Positions 17,845 to 26,396 of a stretch of 64,000 nucleotides of DNA are shown here, piece by piece. The position numbers and the translations under genes were made by a program. The number at the start of each line of letters is the position of its first letter. The stretch's first letter is position 1. This DNA is from Dermacoccus abyssi (GTDB lineage Bacteria; Actinomycetota; Actinomycetes; Actinomycetales; Dermatophilaceae). Below the pieces are notes generated by a model. That model did not search any database. It was not told the origin of the DNA and saw only the letters and a program-made list of their open reading frames with translations. The stretch lies in NCBI RefSeq assembly GCF_003515945.1, contig NZ_QWLM01000011.1:48424-112423 (forward strand). The letters run 5' to 3'.

Positions 17845-17892
17845 GCCGACCCGCATCACGGATCAGATCGCAACCACACGAAGGGAAGAGTC

Positions 17893-18936
17893 ATGAGCAC
17901 CATGCAAGCTGCAGTCGTGGAGGTCTTCGGCGAAGACCTGAACGTCAAGGATGTGGAACTGCCGGAACCCGGGCCGGGTCAAGCGCTCGTCAAGCTGATC
18001 GCATCGGGTGTGTGCCACACCGACCTGCACGCCAAGGACGGTGACTGGCCGGTCAAGCCCGAACCGCCGTTCATCCCCGGCCACGAGGGAGTCGGCGTCG
18101 TCGAGAAACTCGGCGAGGGCGTCACCGAACTCGCCGTCGGCGACATGGTGGGCAACGCCTGGCTCGCCTCCGCGTGCGGCACGTGTGAACACTGCCGCAA
18201 CGGCTGGGAGACGCTGTGCGAGAAGCAGACCAACAGCGGGTACAGCGTCAACGGCTCGTTCGGGCAGTACATGCTCGTCGACGCCACGTTCGCCGCTCGC
18301 ATCCCCGAGGGCGCGGACCCCCACGAGATCGCTCCCGTGCTGTGCGCCGGCGTCACCGTGTACAAGGGTCTGAAGGTGACGGAGGTGCGCCCCGGGCAGT
18401 GGGTCGTCATCTCCGGCATCGGCGGGCTGGGGCACATCGCCGTCCAGTACGCCAAGGCCATGGGCATGCGGATCGTCGCCGTGGACGTCGCCGACGACAA
18501 GCTGGAGCTCGCGAAGAAGCACGGCGCGGAGGTCACGGTGAACGCCGCGGTCGAGGACCCGACGCAGGCCGTCCTCGACGCCACCGGCGGCGGCGCTCAC
18601 GGTGTGCTGGTCACGGCGGTGCACCCCAAGGCGTTCGGTCAGGCCATCGGAATGGCGCGCCGCGGGGGAACCATCGTGTTCAACGGCCTTCCCCCGGGTG
18701 ATTTCCCGGCGCCGATCTTCGACGTCGTCCTCAAGGGCCTGACGATCCGCGGATCGATCGTCGGCACCCGGCAGGACATGGTGGAGGCCCTCGACTTCTA
18801 TGCCCGAGGCCTCATCCACCCGACGTTCAGCAAGCGGAACCTCGACGACATCAACGCGGTGTTCGACGAGATGCACCACGGCAAGATCGACGGGCGCGTC
18901 GTCATCGACTACACGACGGAGCGCGAGGACAAGTGA
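17893..18936 (+). CDS. adhP: Zinc-dependent alcohol dehydrogenase AdhP
   Basis: A 347-residue medium-chain dehydrogenase. Catalytic zinc ligands are in GVCHTDLH (Cys) and PGHEGVG (His); the structural zinc site is CGTCEHCRNGWETLC. The NAD site is SGIGGLGHIAVQYAKAMG with an Asp at the end of the next strand (VAVDVADDK), which favours NAD over NADP. It interconverts ethanol and acetaldehyde, feeding the aldehyde dehydrogenase encoded 48 bases upstream. ATG 17893 has a GAAGGGAAG RBS. Its stop overlaps the start of the DUF779 gene. Confidence 0.93.
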   Translation: MSTMQAAVVEVFGEDLNVKDVELPEPGPGQALVKLIASGVCHTDLHAKDGDWPVKPEPPFIPGHEGVGVVEKLGEGVTELAVGDMVGNAWLASACGTCEHCRNGWETLCEKQTNSGYSVNGSFGQYMLVDATFAARIPEGADPHEIAPVLCAGVTVYKGLKVTEVRPGQWVVISGIGGLGHIAVQYAKAMGMRIVAVDVADDKLELAKKHGAEVTVNAAVEDPTQAVLDATGGGAHGVLVTAVHPKAFGQAIGMARRGGTIVFNGLPPGDFPAPIFDVVLKGLTIRGSIVGTRQDMVEALDFYARGLIHPTFSKRNLDDINAVFDEMHHGKIDGRVVIDYTTEREDK

Positions 18937-19331
18937 TGAACCTCGAGTCACGAGCCGGTGTGGCCGGAGAGACCGTCAGCCGGGTCGCCCTGACGCCGGA
19001 CGCCGTCGCTCTGCTGCACCAGCTCGTGGCCGAGCACGGTCGTCTGATGTTCCACCAGTCCGGCGGGTGCTGTGACGGGTCGACCCCGATGTGTTACCCG
19101 GCAGGACAGTTCCGCACGGGTCAGGCCGACGTCCTGCTCGGCACGTTCACGCTCCCGGACGTGGCAGGCGACGATGCCGAGTTGGAGTTCTGGATGAGCC
19201 GGGAACAGTTCGAGACGTGGAAGCACACTCACCTCACCGTCGACGTCGTCGACGGACGCGGTGGCGGCTTCTCCGTGGAGAGCCCGACCGGTAAGCGCTT
19301 CCTCATCCGTTCGGACGTGCTCGGAGGCTGA
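18936..19331 (+). CDS. DUF779 family protein
   Basis: A 131-residue DUF779 protein. The conserved cysteine block is HQSGGCCDGSTPMCYP near residue 35, followed by VLLGTF, ELEFWMSREQFETWKHTH and a C-terminal FSVESPTGKRFLIRS. Family members are almost always next to aldehyde dehydrogenases, and an accessory or metal-related role is suspected, but the function is not established. The ATG overlaps the adhP stop (TGATG), so the two are translationally coupled. A hairpin follows at 19348-19379. Confidence 0.88.
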   Translation: MNLESRAGVAGETVSRVALTPDAVALLHQLVAEHGRLMFHQSGGCCDGSTPMCYPAGQFRTGQADVLLGTFTLPDVAGDDAELEFWMSREQFETWKHTHLTVDVVDGRGGGFSVESPTGKRFLIRSDVLGG

Positions 19332-19347
19332 CGGCTCGATCGTCGAG

Positions 19348-19379
19348 CGCGGGGGCCGTGGTTCGCCACGGCCTCCGCG
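19348..19379. terminator. Terminator of the ALDH-adhP-DUF779 unit
   Basis: Hairpin with 14-base arms (CGCGGGGGCCGTGG and its complement, one mismatch) and a TTCG-like loop, 16 bases after the DUF779 stop. Confidence 0.7.
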
Positions 19380-19457
19380 TTCGGCGTTGTCGGTGTGAGC
19401 GTCGGGCGAGGCCGTGCCAGGAGGAGATCGCTGTGGCGTGACGGCTAATCTGTCCGC

Positions 19458-19997
19458 ATGCCAAGCCATCACACGCTCGTCGAGACCGAGGCCGCCGTGA
19501 CCGGTCGCTTGGCGAACGTCGACATCAACGCTGACGCGATGCACGCCGTCTCGAGCATCCACCGCGCCGCGAACGCGTCGCGCAATCACATGATGAACAC
19601 CGTTCTGCGTCCGCACGACCTGTCGTGGACCGGGTTCGTCGTCCTGTGGAGCGTGTGGATCTTCGACGCCCCGGAAACGCGTGAGGTCGCCGACAGCGCC
19701 GGCATCTCGAAGGCGACGCTGAGCGGGGTCGTCAAGACGCTCAGTGCGCGGGGTTGGCTGACGCGCAGCCAGTCGAGCACGGACAAGCGCTTCGCCCACC
19801 TGAGCCTCACCCCGGCCGGCGTGGCCCTCATGGAGGAGCTCTTCCCGCGCTTCAACGCCCTCGAGGAAGAACTCATCTCCGGTCTCACGCCCGAGGAAGT
19901 CGACGTCCTGACGAAGGCGCTGCGCAAGGTCGTCACGACGGCCGAGTCCATGAGCGCCGACGGCCCGAGGCCCGAGTCAGGCGTGACTCATGGTTGA
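19458..19997 (+). CDS. MarR-family transcriptional regulator
   Basis: A 179-residue MarR protein. The dimerisation helices are at both ends, and the winged helix is central: TREVADSAGISKATLSGVVK is the recognition helix region and RGWLTRSQSSTDKRFAHLSL the wing, with the conserved Asp-Lys-Arg. It overlaps the start of the HTH_42 gene by 8 bases, so both are in one transcript. The regulated target is not obvious; the neighbouring HTH_42 gene or divergent genes could be controlled. Confidence 0.88.
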   Translation: MPSHHTLVETEAAVTGRLANVDINADAMHAVSSIHRAANASRNHMMNTVLRPHDLSWTGFVVLWSVWIFDAPETREVADSAGISKATLSGVVKTLSARGWLTRSQSSTDKRFAHLSLTPAGVALMEELFPRFNALEEELISGLTPEEVDVLTKALRKVVTTAESMSADGPRPESGVTHG

Positions 19998-21090
19998 TTC
20001 CGCGCTGGTCCGCCGCCGCCTCGTGGCCCAAGGGTTGGCGACCCGGCCCTTCAGCAGTCCCCACGACGCCGTGGCTGCGTTCGGTGCCATGCAGGGGCAG
20101 GACCTGCAGGGCGTCATGGCGTCCATTGCGCTGCGGTTGAGCGAGCCGGGTGGGCGTTTCGGGCTCGACGGCGTCGTGGCCGCCTTCGACGACGGCTCCG
20201 TCGTCCGCGGATATCCGATGCGTGGCACTGTCTTCGCCGTGGCCGCCGAGGACGTCCGATGGATGACTGAGCTCTGCGCGGGACCGGCCGTCAAAGCCCA
20301 GGTGAGGCGCCGCGCCCAGTTGGAGCTGGACGACGAGCAGATCGCGCGGGCGCAGGAGATTCTCCTGACGAAGTGCACCGCCTCACCGCGCGGGCTGTCG
20401 CGCGGCGACCTCTTCGCCCACTGGGAGGCGGCGGGCCTCGCCCCCGCCGGCGGCCGCGGCTACCACATGCTGTCGTACCTCATCGCGACCGGCGTTGCCG
20501 TGTACGGGCCGTGGAACGGTTCGGACAACAACGTCGTGTCAGCTCAGGCTTGGCTGCCCGCCGGGTCGTCGCTCGGGGAACGCTTCAACGGTGACGAAAC
20601 CTCCGCCATCGCCGAACTGCTGCGCCGATACCTCACGAGCCACGGCCCCGCCACGCTGCGCGACTTCGCCTGGTGGACCAAGCTGCCCATCACGAAGATT
20701 CGCCGCGCTTTCGCCACGATCGCAGACGAGTTCGTCGGCGACGACTCCGATGAGGGCCGTTACTGGCGTCAGACACTCGACGACGAGGTGGACGCCGCGG
20801 GGGACGCCGCCGACGGGCTGTTCCTCCTGCCCGGCTTCGACGAGATCGTGCTCGGCTACCCCGACCGGCTGGCCCTGCTCGAAGAGGCACACCATCCGCG
20901 ACTCGTGCCCGGCAACAACGGCGTCTTCCAGCGCGGCATCATGCACGCGGGCACCATCGTCGGCACCTGGCGTCGCGGCGGGCGTCCCGGCCGACGAGCG
21001 CTTGACGTCGTCGGCTTCGACACCTTGCCCGCCGACGTGGCCCACGACGCTGAACGTCTGCACGCCCAGTTCCCCTACCTCGGGGCGTGA
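19990..21090 (+). CDS. HTH_42 (AlkZ/YcaQ-like) winged-helix protein
   Basis: A 366-residue protein of the HTH_42 family, which includes the DNA glycosylases AlkZ and YcaQ that release alkylated or crosslinked bases. The N-terminal family motif appears as FGAMQGQDLQGVM, matching the QxQD-type catalytic loop of the family. Further blocks are VRGYPMRGTVF, SRGDLFAHWEAAG, GPATLRDFAWW and LLPGFDEIVLGYPDR. Function as a glycosylase is inferred from family. The ATG lies inside the end of the MarR gene, indicating coupled expression; a repair enzyme under a MarR regulator would fit a response to a DNA-damaging compound. Confidence 0.82.
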   Translation: MVDSALVRRRLVAQGLATRPFSSPHDAVAAFGAMQGQDLQGVMASIALRLSEPGGRFGLDGVVAAFDDGSVVRGYPMRGTVFAVAAEDVRWMTELCAGPAVKAQVRRRAQLELDDEQIARAQEILLTKCTASPRGLSRGDLFAHWEAAGLAPAGGRGYHMLSYLIATGVAVYGPWNGSDNNVVSAQAWLPAGSSLGERFNGDETSAIAELLRRYLTSHGPATLRDFAWWTKLPITKIRRAFATIADEFVGDDSDEGRYWRQTLDDEVDAAGDAADGLFLLPGFDEIVLGYPDRLALLEEAHHPRLVPGNNGVFQRGIMHAGTIVGTWRRGGRPGRRALDVVGFDTLPADVAHDAERLHAQFPYLGA

Positions 21091-21293
21091 CGCTGACCGG
21101 GCGGGCCGGGACAAGCGCACAGCTTGCCTCGATGCCGTCCCCAGGTACTGCGCAAACCGGGGGCAGATGGGTAACTTCAGTCGGGTGAAACCCGTTCCGG
21201 CCGACGCCATGGTCTCGCGGTGCAAGCGCGGGCAGCGCCGCCGTGACACGTCACCAGAGATGAGCCTCCGCCGTGCCCTCCACGCCCGGGGGC

Positions 21294-22341
21294 GTGACGG
21301 CACTCGACGACCGCGAGCTGACAGCGGCCAACGCGCGCCGTGTCGCCGAGCTGACGCACGCCGACCCGCTCGTCCTCGACTCCTGCGTCCTTCACGCGGA
21401 GGCTGTGCGCCGCGGTGTGCTCACCGGCGAGTACGACCTTCTCGCCGGGCTCGATCTCCTGCCCGAGGAGCGTCGCGGGCAGTGGGTATCCTGGCTCGAG
21501 TCGGCCACCCGCGCGGACGCCTCCACCATCGAGGCGAACGGCTCGACGTTCGGCGCCCTGCGGGCCGCCCACGCCGCCATCACGAGCGCCCGCGCAGCCT
21601 TCCGCGGCCGAGACGGCGAGGCTCTGCTCGTCGTTCGCGCCGCCCTCGAAACCGCGGCGAGCGCCGGGCACGACACTGACACCGTCGCCGCCATCACCGG
21701 CGCCCTCCTCGGTGCCGTCTACGGCGTCTCGGCGATCCCCGCGACGTGGCGGCGCCGCATCCACGGCTGGCCGGGCCTGCGCGCTCGCGACCTCGTCGAG
21801 CTCGCCCTGCGCACCGCCGGCGAAGCACCCGCTGACGCGTGGCCGCGCCGCGCGCACGAACCGGAGATCACGAGCCGCCCCGCCGTCACCGTGGCCTTCG
21901 ACGGCGGCCTGCGGCTCGGCACTCAGAGCTGCCTCACGACGACCGACGCGGACGCCGTCGTCAGCCTCTCGCGGATCGGTTCCGCCGAGCGGCTCTTCGC
22001 CGACTACCCGGAGCGCCACGTCGAGTTCTGGCTCGTCGACTCCGACGACCCCGCGACGCACAACGACCTCGCCGCCACCCTCATCGACGCAGCCGACGTC
22101 GTCGCTGAGCTGCGCTCCCAGGGACACCACGTGCTGCTGCACTGCGTCCACGCTCACCACCGCACGCCGTCGGTCGCTCTCGTCTACGCCGAAGTACCGC
22201 TGGCTGACGACGGACGCCGCAGCCGAACAGATCCGCCGGGCCCTCGGCGTCACCGCGATCGACGGACTGCTCTGGCAGACCGCGCTGGAGGTGGCCCGCG
22301 CCATCGAAGCGCCCCGCGCTTCGGCTCCCGCGACGGCGTGA
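21294..22341 (+). pseudogene. ADP-ribosylglycohydrolase/dual-specificity-phosphatase fusion, truncated and frameshifted
   Basis: The readable part starts inside an ADP-ribosylglycohydrolase domain (DPLVLDSCVLHAEAVRRGVL, then ASAGHDTDTVAAITGALLGA, the C-terminal metal-binding GHDTDT block). It continues into a Tyr/dual-specificity phosphatase with HCVHAHHRTPS, a Cys-x5-Arg active site. About 120 N-terminal residues of the hydrolase, including its first metal motif, are missing. Near base 22190 the frame shifts by one: ALVYA goes on as KYRWLTTDAAAEQIRRALG and LLWQTALEVARAIEAP in the next frame to the TGA at 22341. The two lesions make a functional product unlikely. Confidence 0.7.
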
Positions 22342-22395
22342 CGCGCGGTGGGGACGGGAGGCGCCCCCGTCCCCCACCGGATGCTCCCCTCATTG

Positions 22396-22461
22396 CTGGG
22401 CAGACTTCCCTGCGGTTGGGTAGTCACCGCCTCGACCCAAGGGCAGCAAACTCTGCCCAAC
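22396..22461 (-). repeat. 66-bp palindromic dispersed repeat, copy 1
   Basis: A near-palindromic element beginning CTGGGCAGACTTCCCTGCGG and ending CTCTGCCCAAC. On the minus strand it aligns base for base with copy 2 at 23153-23218, sharing about three quarters of positions. It lies between the decayed hydrolase gene and the GNAT gene. Like the other copies it can fold into one long hairpin. Confidence 0.75.
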
Positions 22462-22548
22462 GGCGTGAGGTGACGATGCCGCCGCACTCTCGACACGTGC
22501 CGACTCGTAGGCTGCGAGAACAACGCCACGCACCGGCCGGAGGTCACC

Positions 22549-23133
22549 ATGCCCGCACGCACCGTCACGACCTGGACGCTCGAGATGACGACGCGCCCCG
22601 AACTGGCTGCGACGCTGCCCGACGGCGTGCGCATCGACCTCGCTGAGCACCTCACCCCGGAGTTTGCGCGCTACCTCTACGCCGTCGTCGGCGGACCGTG
22701 GACGTGGACCGACCGCCTCGCGTGGTCACGCGAGCAGTGGCTCGAGGACCTCGGCGTTCCCGGCACGGAGACGTGGGTGGCCTACGCCGACGGCGCACCC
22801 GCTGGGTATGTGCAGATCCAGCCGACGAAGGACGATCAGCACCCGGCCTCGGTGGAGATTCGCTACTTCGGCCTCGTCGAGGAAGCGATCGGACGCGGCA
22901 TCGGCCGGGCGCTGCTCGAGCACGGCATCGCCTCGGCGTGGAGCCTCGGCAAGCGTCACGACGGCCTGTCCGCGACGTCGCGCGTCTGGGTTCACACGTG
23001 CGACCTCGACGGCCCCGCAGCGCTTCCCAACTACGAGAAGCGCGGGTTCACGCTCACCGACGAGAGCGTCGACGAGATGGACTACCCTGACGAGCCGCTC
23101 GGCGCGTGGCGCTCGTCGGGCGGACCGGCCTGA
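22549..23133 (+). CDS. GNAT-family N-acetyltransferase
   Basis: A 194-residue GNAT enzyme. Motif A is in GLVEEAIGRGIGRALLEHGI, where the R/Q-x-x-G-x-G/A pattern binds acetyl-CoA pyrophosphate, preceded by strand AGYVQIQPT and followed by VWVHTCDLDGPAALPNYEKR, the usual motif B with Tyr. Substrate unknown. ATG 22549 has a GGAGGTCACC RBS. The gene is flanked on both sides by inverted copies of a 66-bp palindromic repeat, so it is probably an isolated transcription unit and possibly moved with them. Confidence 0.88.
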   Translation: MPARTVTTWTLEMTTRPELAATLPDGVRIDLAEHLTPEFARYLYAVVGGPWTWTDRLAWSREQWLEDLGVPGTETWVAYADGAPAGYVQIQPTKDDQHPASVEIRYFGLVEEAIGRGIGRALLEHGIASAWSLGKRHDGLSATSRVWVHTCDLDGPAALPNYEKRGFTLTDESVDEMDYPDEPLGAWRSSGGPA

Positions 23134-23152
23134 CGACACCCCGTCGAGGTGG

Positions 23153-23218
23153 CTGGGCAGAGTTTCCCGCGGCTGGGTAGAGGCACACACTGCCCAACCG
23201 CGGGGAAGTCTGCCCAAC
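23153..23218 (+). repeat. 66-bp palindromic dispersed repeat, copy 2
   Basis: Begins CTGGGCAGAGTTTCCCGCGG and ends AAGTCTGCCCAAC; the two halves are near-perfect complements, giving a hairpin of about 28 base pairs. It lies 20 bases past the GNAT stop and 29 bases before the end of the convergent hydrolase gene, so it probably also serves as terminator. Confidence 0.78.
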
Positions 23219-23246
23219 CTCTGGCACTGCGCCGATCAGCGATCGC

Positions 23247-24071
23247 TCACGCGCGTTGACGCGCCCGCTCGACGAGGTCGGCGAAGAGCTTCGCCTGCTG
23301 CGGGTCGGTGTCGAAGGTGTCCTCCGGGTGCCACTGCACCGCGACAACGCTCGCGCCGCCCGCAATGGTGGCCGCACCGCTCGCACCCTCACCCGCAGCG
23401 CCGCCGTCCAGCTCCACCGCTTCGGTGACGCCGTCCGACGACCGCGCCACGACGCGCCATCCGGGCGCCACGTCCTTGAGGCACTGGTGGTGGTAGCAGC
23501 TGGCGCGCACCTGCGGCACGCCGAGTACTCCCGCCAGGCGCGAATCGGCGTCCACCTCGACGCCCTCGACCCGGTGACGGTGCGCCTCGACGGAGAGTTC
23601 GTCGTCCATGTCGAAGTGCAGCGTGCCGCCGAGGGCCACGTTGAGCAGTTGCATGCCGCGGCAGATCGCGAGCGCCGGCACACCGCGCTCGATGACGACG
23701 CGTGCCAGGGCGAAGTCGAACGCGTCCTGCTCAACGTCGACGTCGTAGTGCGTCTCGTGCAGGGCATCGCCGGTCCAGACCGGCGACACGTCGCCGCCAC
23801 CGGGCAGCAGAATGCCGTCGGCAAAGGCCACACGCTCGGCGACCTCGTCGACGAAATCCTGTGTCAACGCACTGAATCCACGCGCTGGGTCGATGCGCCG
23901 GTCGGCCGGTAGGTCGTCGCCGACGGGCGCCACCGGGTGGATGACGACCGGCTCGCCACCCGCGGCCCACACGGCGTCGAGCAGCTTGCGCGCCGTCACG
24001 TCGGCGCCGAACCGCAGCGCCGATGCCGACGCCGAGAACCGCGCCGGGATAGCGATGATGGGCCGACCCAT
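23247..24071 (-). CDS. Gamma-glutamyl-gamma-aminobutyrate hydrolase family (PuuD-like)
   Basis: A 274-residue class I amidotransferase-fold hydrolase of the peptidase C26 type. The nucleophile is in ALAICRGMQLLNVALGG (Cys), and the catalytic His/Glu are in VAVQWHPED. The DGILLPGGGDVSP and GFSALTQDFVDEVAER stretches match PuuD. It cuts gamma-glutamyl amides such as gamma-glutamyl-GABA. ATG 24071 follows a GGAGGGGG RBS; the open frame upstream is not protein-like. It may work with the GS-like ligase at 12.6 kb in a gamma-glutamylated amine route, though the two are 10 kb apart. Stand-alone; the FAH gene lies upstream after a hairpin. Confidence 0.87.
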   Translation of the reverse strand: MGRPIIAIPARFSASASALRFGADVTARKLLDAVWAAGGEPVVIHPVAPVGDDLPADRRIDPARGFSALTQDFVDEVAERVAFADGILLPGGGDVSPVWTGDALHETHYDVDVEQDAFDFALARVVIERGVPALAICRGMQLLNVALGGTLHFDMDDELSVEAHRHRVEGVEVDADSRLAGVLGVPQVRASCYHHQCLKDVAPGWRVVARSSDGVTEAVELDGGAAGEGASGAATIAGGASVVAVQWHPEDTFDTDPQQAKLFADLVERARQRA

Positions 24072-24212
24072 GCCCCCTCCTTCGTTGACGATCACATCGT
24101 GCCCCTGCTCGAGGTACCGAACCGGCTCCATGACGATTCGGCACCTCAAGCAGGGCGGTTCAGGTGCGAAGGCGCCGCGACGCCACGTCGCGCCCTGAAG
24201 CCGAAACCTGAG

Positions 24213-24238
24213 CGGGCCGGGGCAAGCGCCCCGGCCCG
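24213..24238. terminator. Terminator of the FAH-family gene
   Basis: GC-rich hairpin with perfect 11-base arms (CGGGCCGGGGC and complement) and a 4-base loop, starting 6 bases after the stop of the minus-strand FAH gene. Confidence 0.75.
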
Positions 24239-24243
24239 AACGA

Positions 24244-25104
24244 TCAGGGCTGCGGCGGCTTCGGCTTGCGGATGCCGCGGAACTCCCAGTCGCCACCCTG
24301 GGCGGTGGAGAGAACTTCCTCGGACTCGGTCACCTGAGCGCCGACGTCGGTGCGGATCGGCGTCGGCCCCGTGACGATGTGGTTGCGCAGCGTGCCGAGA
24401 CCCTCGACCTCGACCTCGACGACGTCACCCGGGTACACCGTGCGCGAGATCGCGGGCGTGCCCGAGAGCAGCAGGTCGCCCGGCTGCAGCGTGATGGTGC
24501 GGGCGATGTCGGCGACGAGGTAGTGCATGTCCCACTCCATCTCGTCGGTCGTGCCGTCCTGCTTCACCTCGCCGTTGACGATGGTGCGGATGCGCTTGCC
24601 GCGGAAGTCCCACCCCTCGACAATGCCCGGGCCGACCGGACAGAGCGTGTCGGCGCCCTTGACGCGCAGCATCGAACCGGAGTCGGTGTCACGGAAGTCG
24701 TGCAGGCCGTAGTCGTTGGCCACGGTGTAACCGCGGATGTAGTCCCCGGCTTCCTCGGGCGAGATGTTGCGGCACGTCTTGCCAATGACGATGGCGATCT
24801 CGCCTTCGTAGTTGAGCCACTTGCAGCCCTCGGGCCGCACGACGGCACCCTCGTGCGTGTTGAGCGCGGAGACCGGCTTGTGGAAGTAGGTGGGCGCCTT
24901 CGGCAGCGACGTCATCATTTCCTCGACGCGGCTGCGGTAGTTGAGGTGGACGCAGACGATCTTGCTCGGCGTCACCGGCGGCAGGTGCGTGGCGTCGGCG
25001 ATGGCGACGCGGCGGCCGTCACCGGCAACGAGCTCGTCACCCTCGACGACGACGTCGACGGGGTTGCCGTCGAGCAGGATGCGACGGAATTCCTTGGTGA
25101 CCAT
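24244..25104 (-). CDS. Fumarylacetoacetate hydrolase (FAH) family protein
   Basis: A 286-residue FAH-family enzyme of the HpcE/YcgM kind. Metal ligands lie in LNYEGEIAIVIGK (Glu-x-Glu) and ANDYGLHDFRD (Asp), and the end has LQPGDLLLSGTPA and PGDVVEVEVEGLG. Such enzymes cleave or isomerise acyl-pyruvates or 2-oxo-3-ene acids in aromatic catabolism. The upstream HPTYFHKPVSAL-like segment (APTYFHKPVSALNTHEG) supports the fold. ATG 25104 has a GAGGAGTAATC RBS. A C-terminal extension with KPKPP repeats is unusual. A possible short gene lies 29 bases upstream, and a mycothiol-type isomerase is encoded nearby on the other strand. Confidence 0.9.
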   Translation of the reverse strand: MVTKEFRRILLDGNPVDVVVEGDELVAGDGRRVAIADATHLPPVTPSKIVCVHLNYRSRVEEMMTSLPKAPTYFHKPVSALNTHEGAVVRPEGCKWLNYEGEIAIVIGKTCRNISPEEAGDYIRGYTVANDYGLHDFRDTDSGSMLRVKGADTLCPVGPGIVEGWDFRGKRIRTIVNGEVKQDGTTDEMEWDMHYLVADIARTITLQPGDLLLSGTPAISRTVYPGDVVEVEVEGLGTLRNHIVTGPTPIRTDVGAQVTESEEVLSTAQGGDWEFRGIRKPKPPQP

Positions 25105-25133
25105 GGTGATTACTCCTCGAAGTTTTCGGGTGG

Positions 25134-25304
25134 TCAGCCGGCGGCGGGCAGGTCGGGGATGTGCTCGGGTCCGGCTTCCTCATCGGCTGCGGCAGCCTTC
25201 TGACGCTTGACGTCGTCGTCGATGTCGGTGCGGCGCGGCGCCAGGAAGCCGCCGTCGAGTGATTTCCCGCGCGCGAACAGCCGTCGCGCTGTGATCAGGT
25301 TCAC
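25134..25304 (-). CDS. Possible small protein or 3' remnant upstream of the FAH gene
   Basis: A 56-codon frame from GTG 25304 ends 29 bases before the FAH start on the same strand. The last 44 residues look protein-like: SLDGGFLAPRRTDIDDDVKR, then a hydrophilic AAAADEEAGPEHIPDLPAAG-type tail. No convincing RBS precedes the GTG. It reads like the cytoplasmic tail of a longer protein, for instance a transporter of an aromatic acid, whose 5' part has been lost at about 25.3 kb. The family cannot be identified. Low confidence. Confidence 0.3.
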   Translation of the reverse strand: MNLITARRLFARGKSLDGGFLAPRRTDIDDDVKRQKAAAADEEAGPEHIPDLPAAG

Positions 25305-25377
25305 GCGCTCGGATGGCCGATCGCTCGCCGTTTCGGCAGACTGGAGCCAAGATTCGGCCCCGACGAAAGGCAACGTC

Positions 25378-26004
25378 ATGTCGCACGAGATGGTGTGGAC
25401 GAAGATCCACGACGAGCGCGAGGCTCTCCTCGCCGAGCTGGAGCAGCTCTCCGACGAGCAGTGGCGCAGCCCGTCGCTGTGCGAGGGCTGGACGATCCAG
25501 GACGTCGTCGCCCACCTCGCTTCCGGCGCCTCGACGTCGAAGGCCGACGTCGCCAAGCTCGTGCTCAAGCACAAGGGCGACTTCCAGGCCGCCATCGACG
25601 CCGGCGTGGCCGAGTACTCGAAGGGCACGCCCGCCGAGACGCTCGCCGCGTTCAAGGCCGTGCTCCACGAGCGCACCGCCCCGCTGAGCGGCGAAGCGAT
25701 GCTGGGTGACACGCTCGTGCACGCCGAAGACATCCGCCGTTCGCTCGGGCTCACCCGCGAGTACCCGCTCGAGACGCTGCGTGAGCTCGGCGACTACTAC
25801 AAGGATTCGAGTGGCCTCGGTGTGAAGAAGCGCATCGACGGCCTGCACCTCATGGCCACGGACCAGAAGTGGGATCACGGCAAGGGTGAGATCGTCCAGG
25901 GCCCGTTGCTCGCGCTCATCATGACGATGACGGGCCGCGCCGAGTACCTTGACGACCTCGCCGGCGACGGCCTGCCCGAGTACCGCGCCCGCCTCACGAA
26001 GTAA
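25378..26004 (+). CDS. Maleylpyruvate isomerase family mycothiol-dependent enzyme (DinB fold)
   Basis: A 208-residue DinB/MDMPI-type four-helix protein. The conserved start EALLAELEQLSDEQW with SLCEGWTIQDVVAHLAS gives the first metal-binding His region, and LGDTLVHAEDIRRSLG gives the second His/Asp motif. Family members use zinc and mycothiol, the actinobacterial thiol, for isomerisation or transfer reactions. The ATG at 25378 is chosen as the family-length start; the frame stays open upstream without protein-like content. It stands alone, followed by a hairpin. Its nearness to the FAH gene suggests aromatic acid breakdown, which is inference. Confidence 0.85.
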   Translation: MSHEMVWTKIHDEREALLAELEQLSDEQWRSPSLCEGWTIQDVVAHLASGASTSKADVAKLVLKHKGDFQAAIDAGVAEYSKGTPAETLAAFKAVLHERTAPLSGEAMLGDTLVHAEDIRRSLGLTREYPLETLRELGDYYKDSSGLGVKKRIDGLHLMATDQKWDHGKGEIVQGPLLALIMTMTGRAEYLDDLAGDGLPEYRARLTK

Positions 26005-26021
26005 CGCGGCGCCGCTCAGGA

Positions 26022-26071
26022 ACGAAGGGCGCTCGTCTCCGACATTCGTGTCGGCGGCGGGCGCCCTTCGT
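26022..26071. terminator. Terminator after the mycothiol-enzyme gene
   Basis: Hairpin with 11-base perfect outer arms (ACGAAGGGCGC and complement) and an internal smaller stem, 17 bases after the stop. Confidence 0.75.
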
Positions 26072-26150
26072 CATCCCCCTGACGAATGTCATGGGGCGTT
26101 CGTGACACCAACCCCGGGCTGCGCGACCACCACGGGGGAAGAGTGAAGGC

Positions 26151-26390
26151 ATGAAGACCAACCAGCCCATGACCACCGCGCAGAAGTTGCTCGCAGTCTC
26201 CGGCACCCTGGCGCTCATCACGTTCTTCGTGCTCGGCTTCGCCTTCCACGCGTGGGAGATCGCGTGGGTGGTTTTCCTCGTGCCCGGCCTGCTGCGCCGC
26301 TGGGTGAGTTTCGACGAACCGAAGGAAAGCCCTCGCAGCGGCTACGGCATTGACGACGACGGAACGCCCAAGCCCTACCCCTACACGTGA
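26151..26390 (+). CDS. Small two-helix membrane protein
   Basis: A 79-residue protein with hydrophobic helices at about residues 12-30 (LLAVSGTLALITFFVLGF) and 34-48 (EIAWVVFLVPGLL), then a polar tail ending in GTPKPYPYT. Family not recognised. The ATG at 26151 follows GGGGGAAGAGTG, a moderate RBS. It converges with the YccF gene with six bases between stops. Confidence 0.6.
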   Translation: MKTNQPMTTAQKLLAVSGTLALITFFVLGFAFHAWEIAWVVFLVPGLLRRWVSFDEPKESPRSGYGIDDDGTPKPYPYT

Positions 26391-26396
26391 GGCCAC

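Noticed and set aside
23054..24296. Longer start for the PuuD-like hydrolase and antisense frames around it
   Set aside because: The ATG at 24071 has a strong RBS and gives family length; the extra residues are not protein-like.
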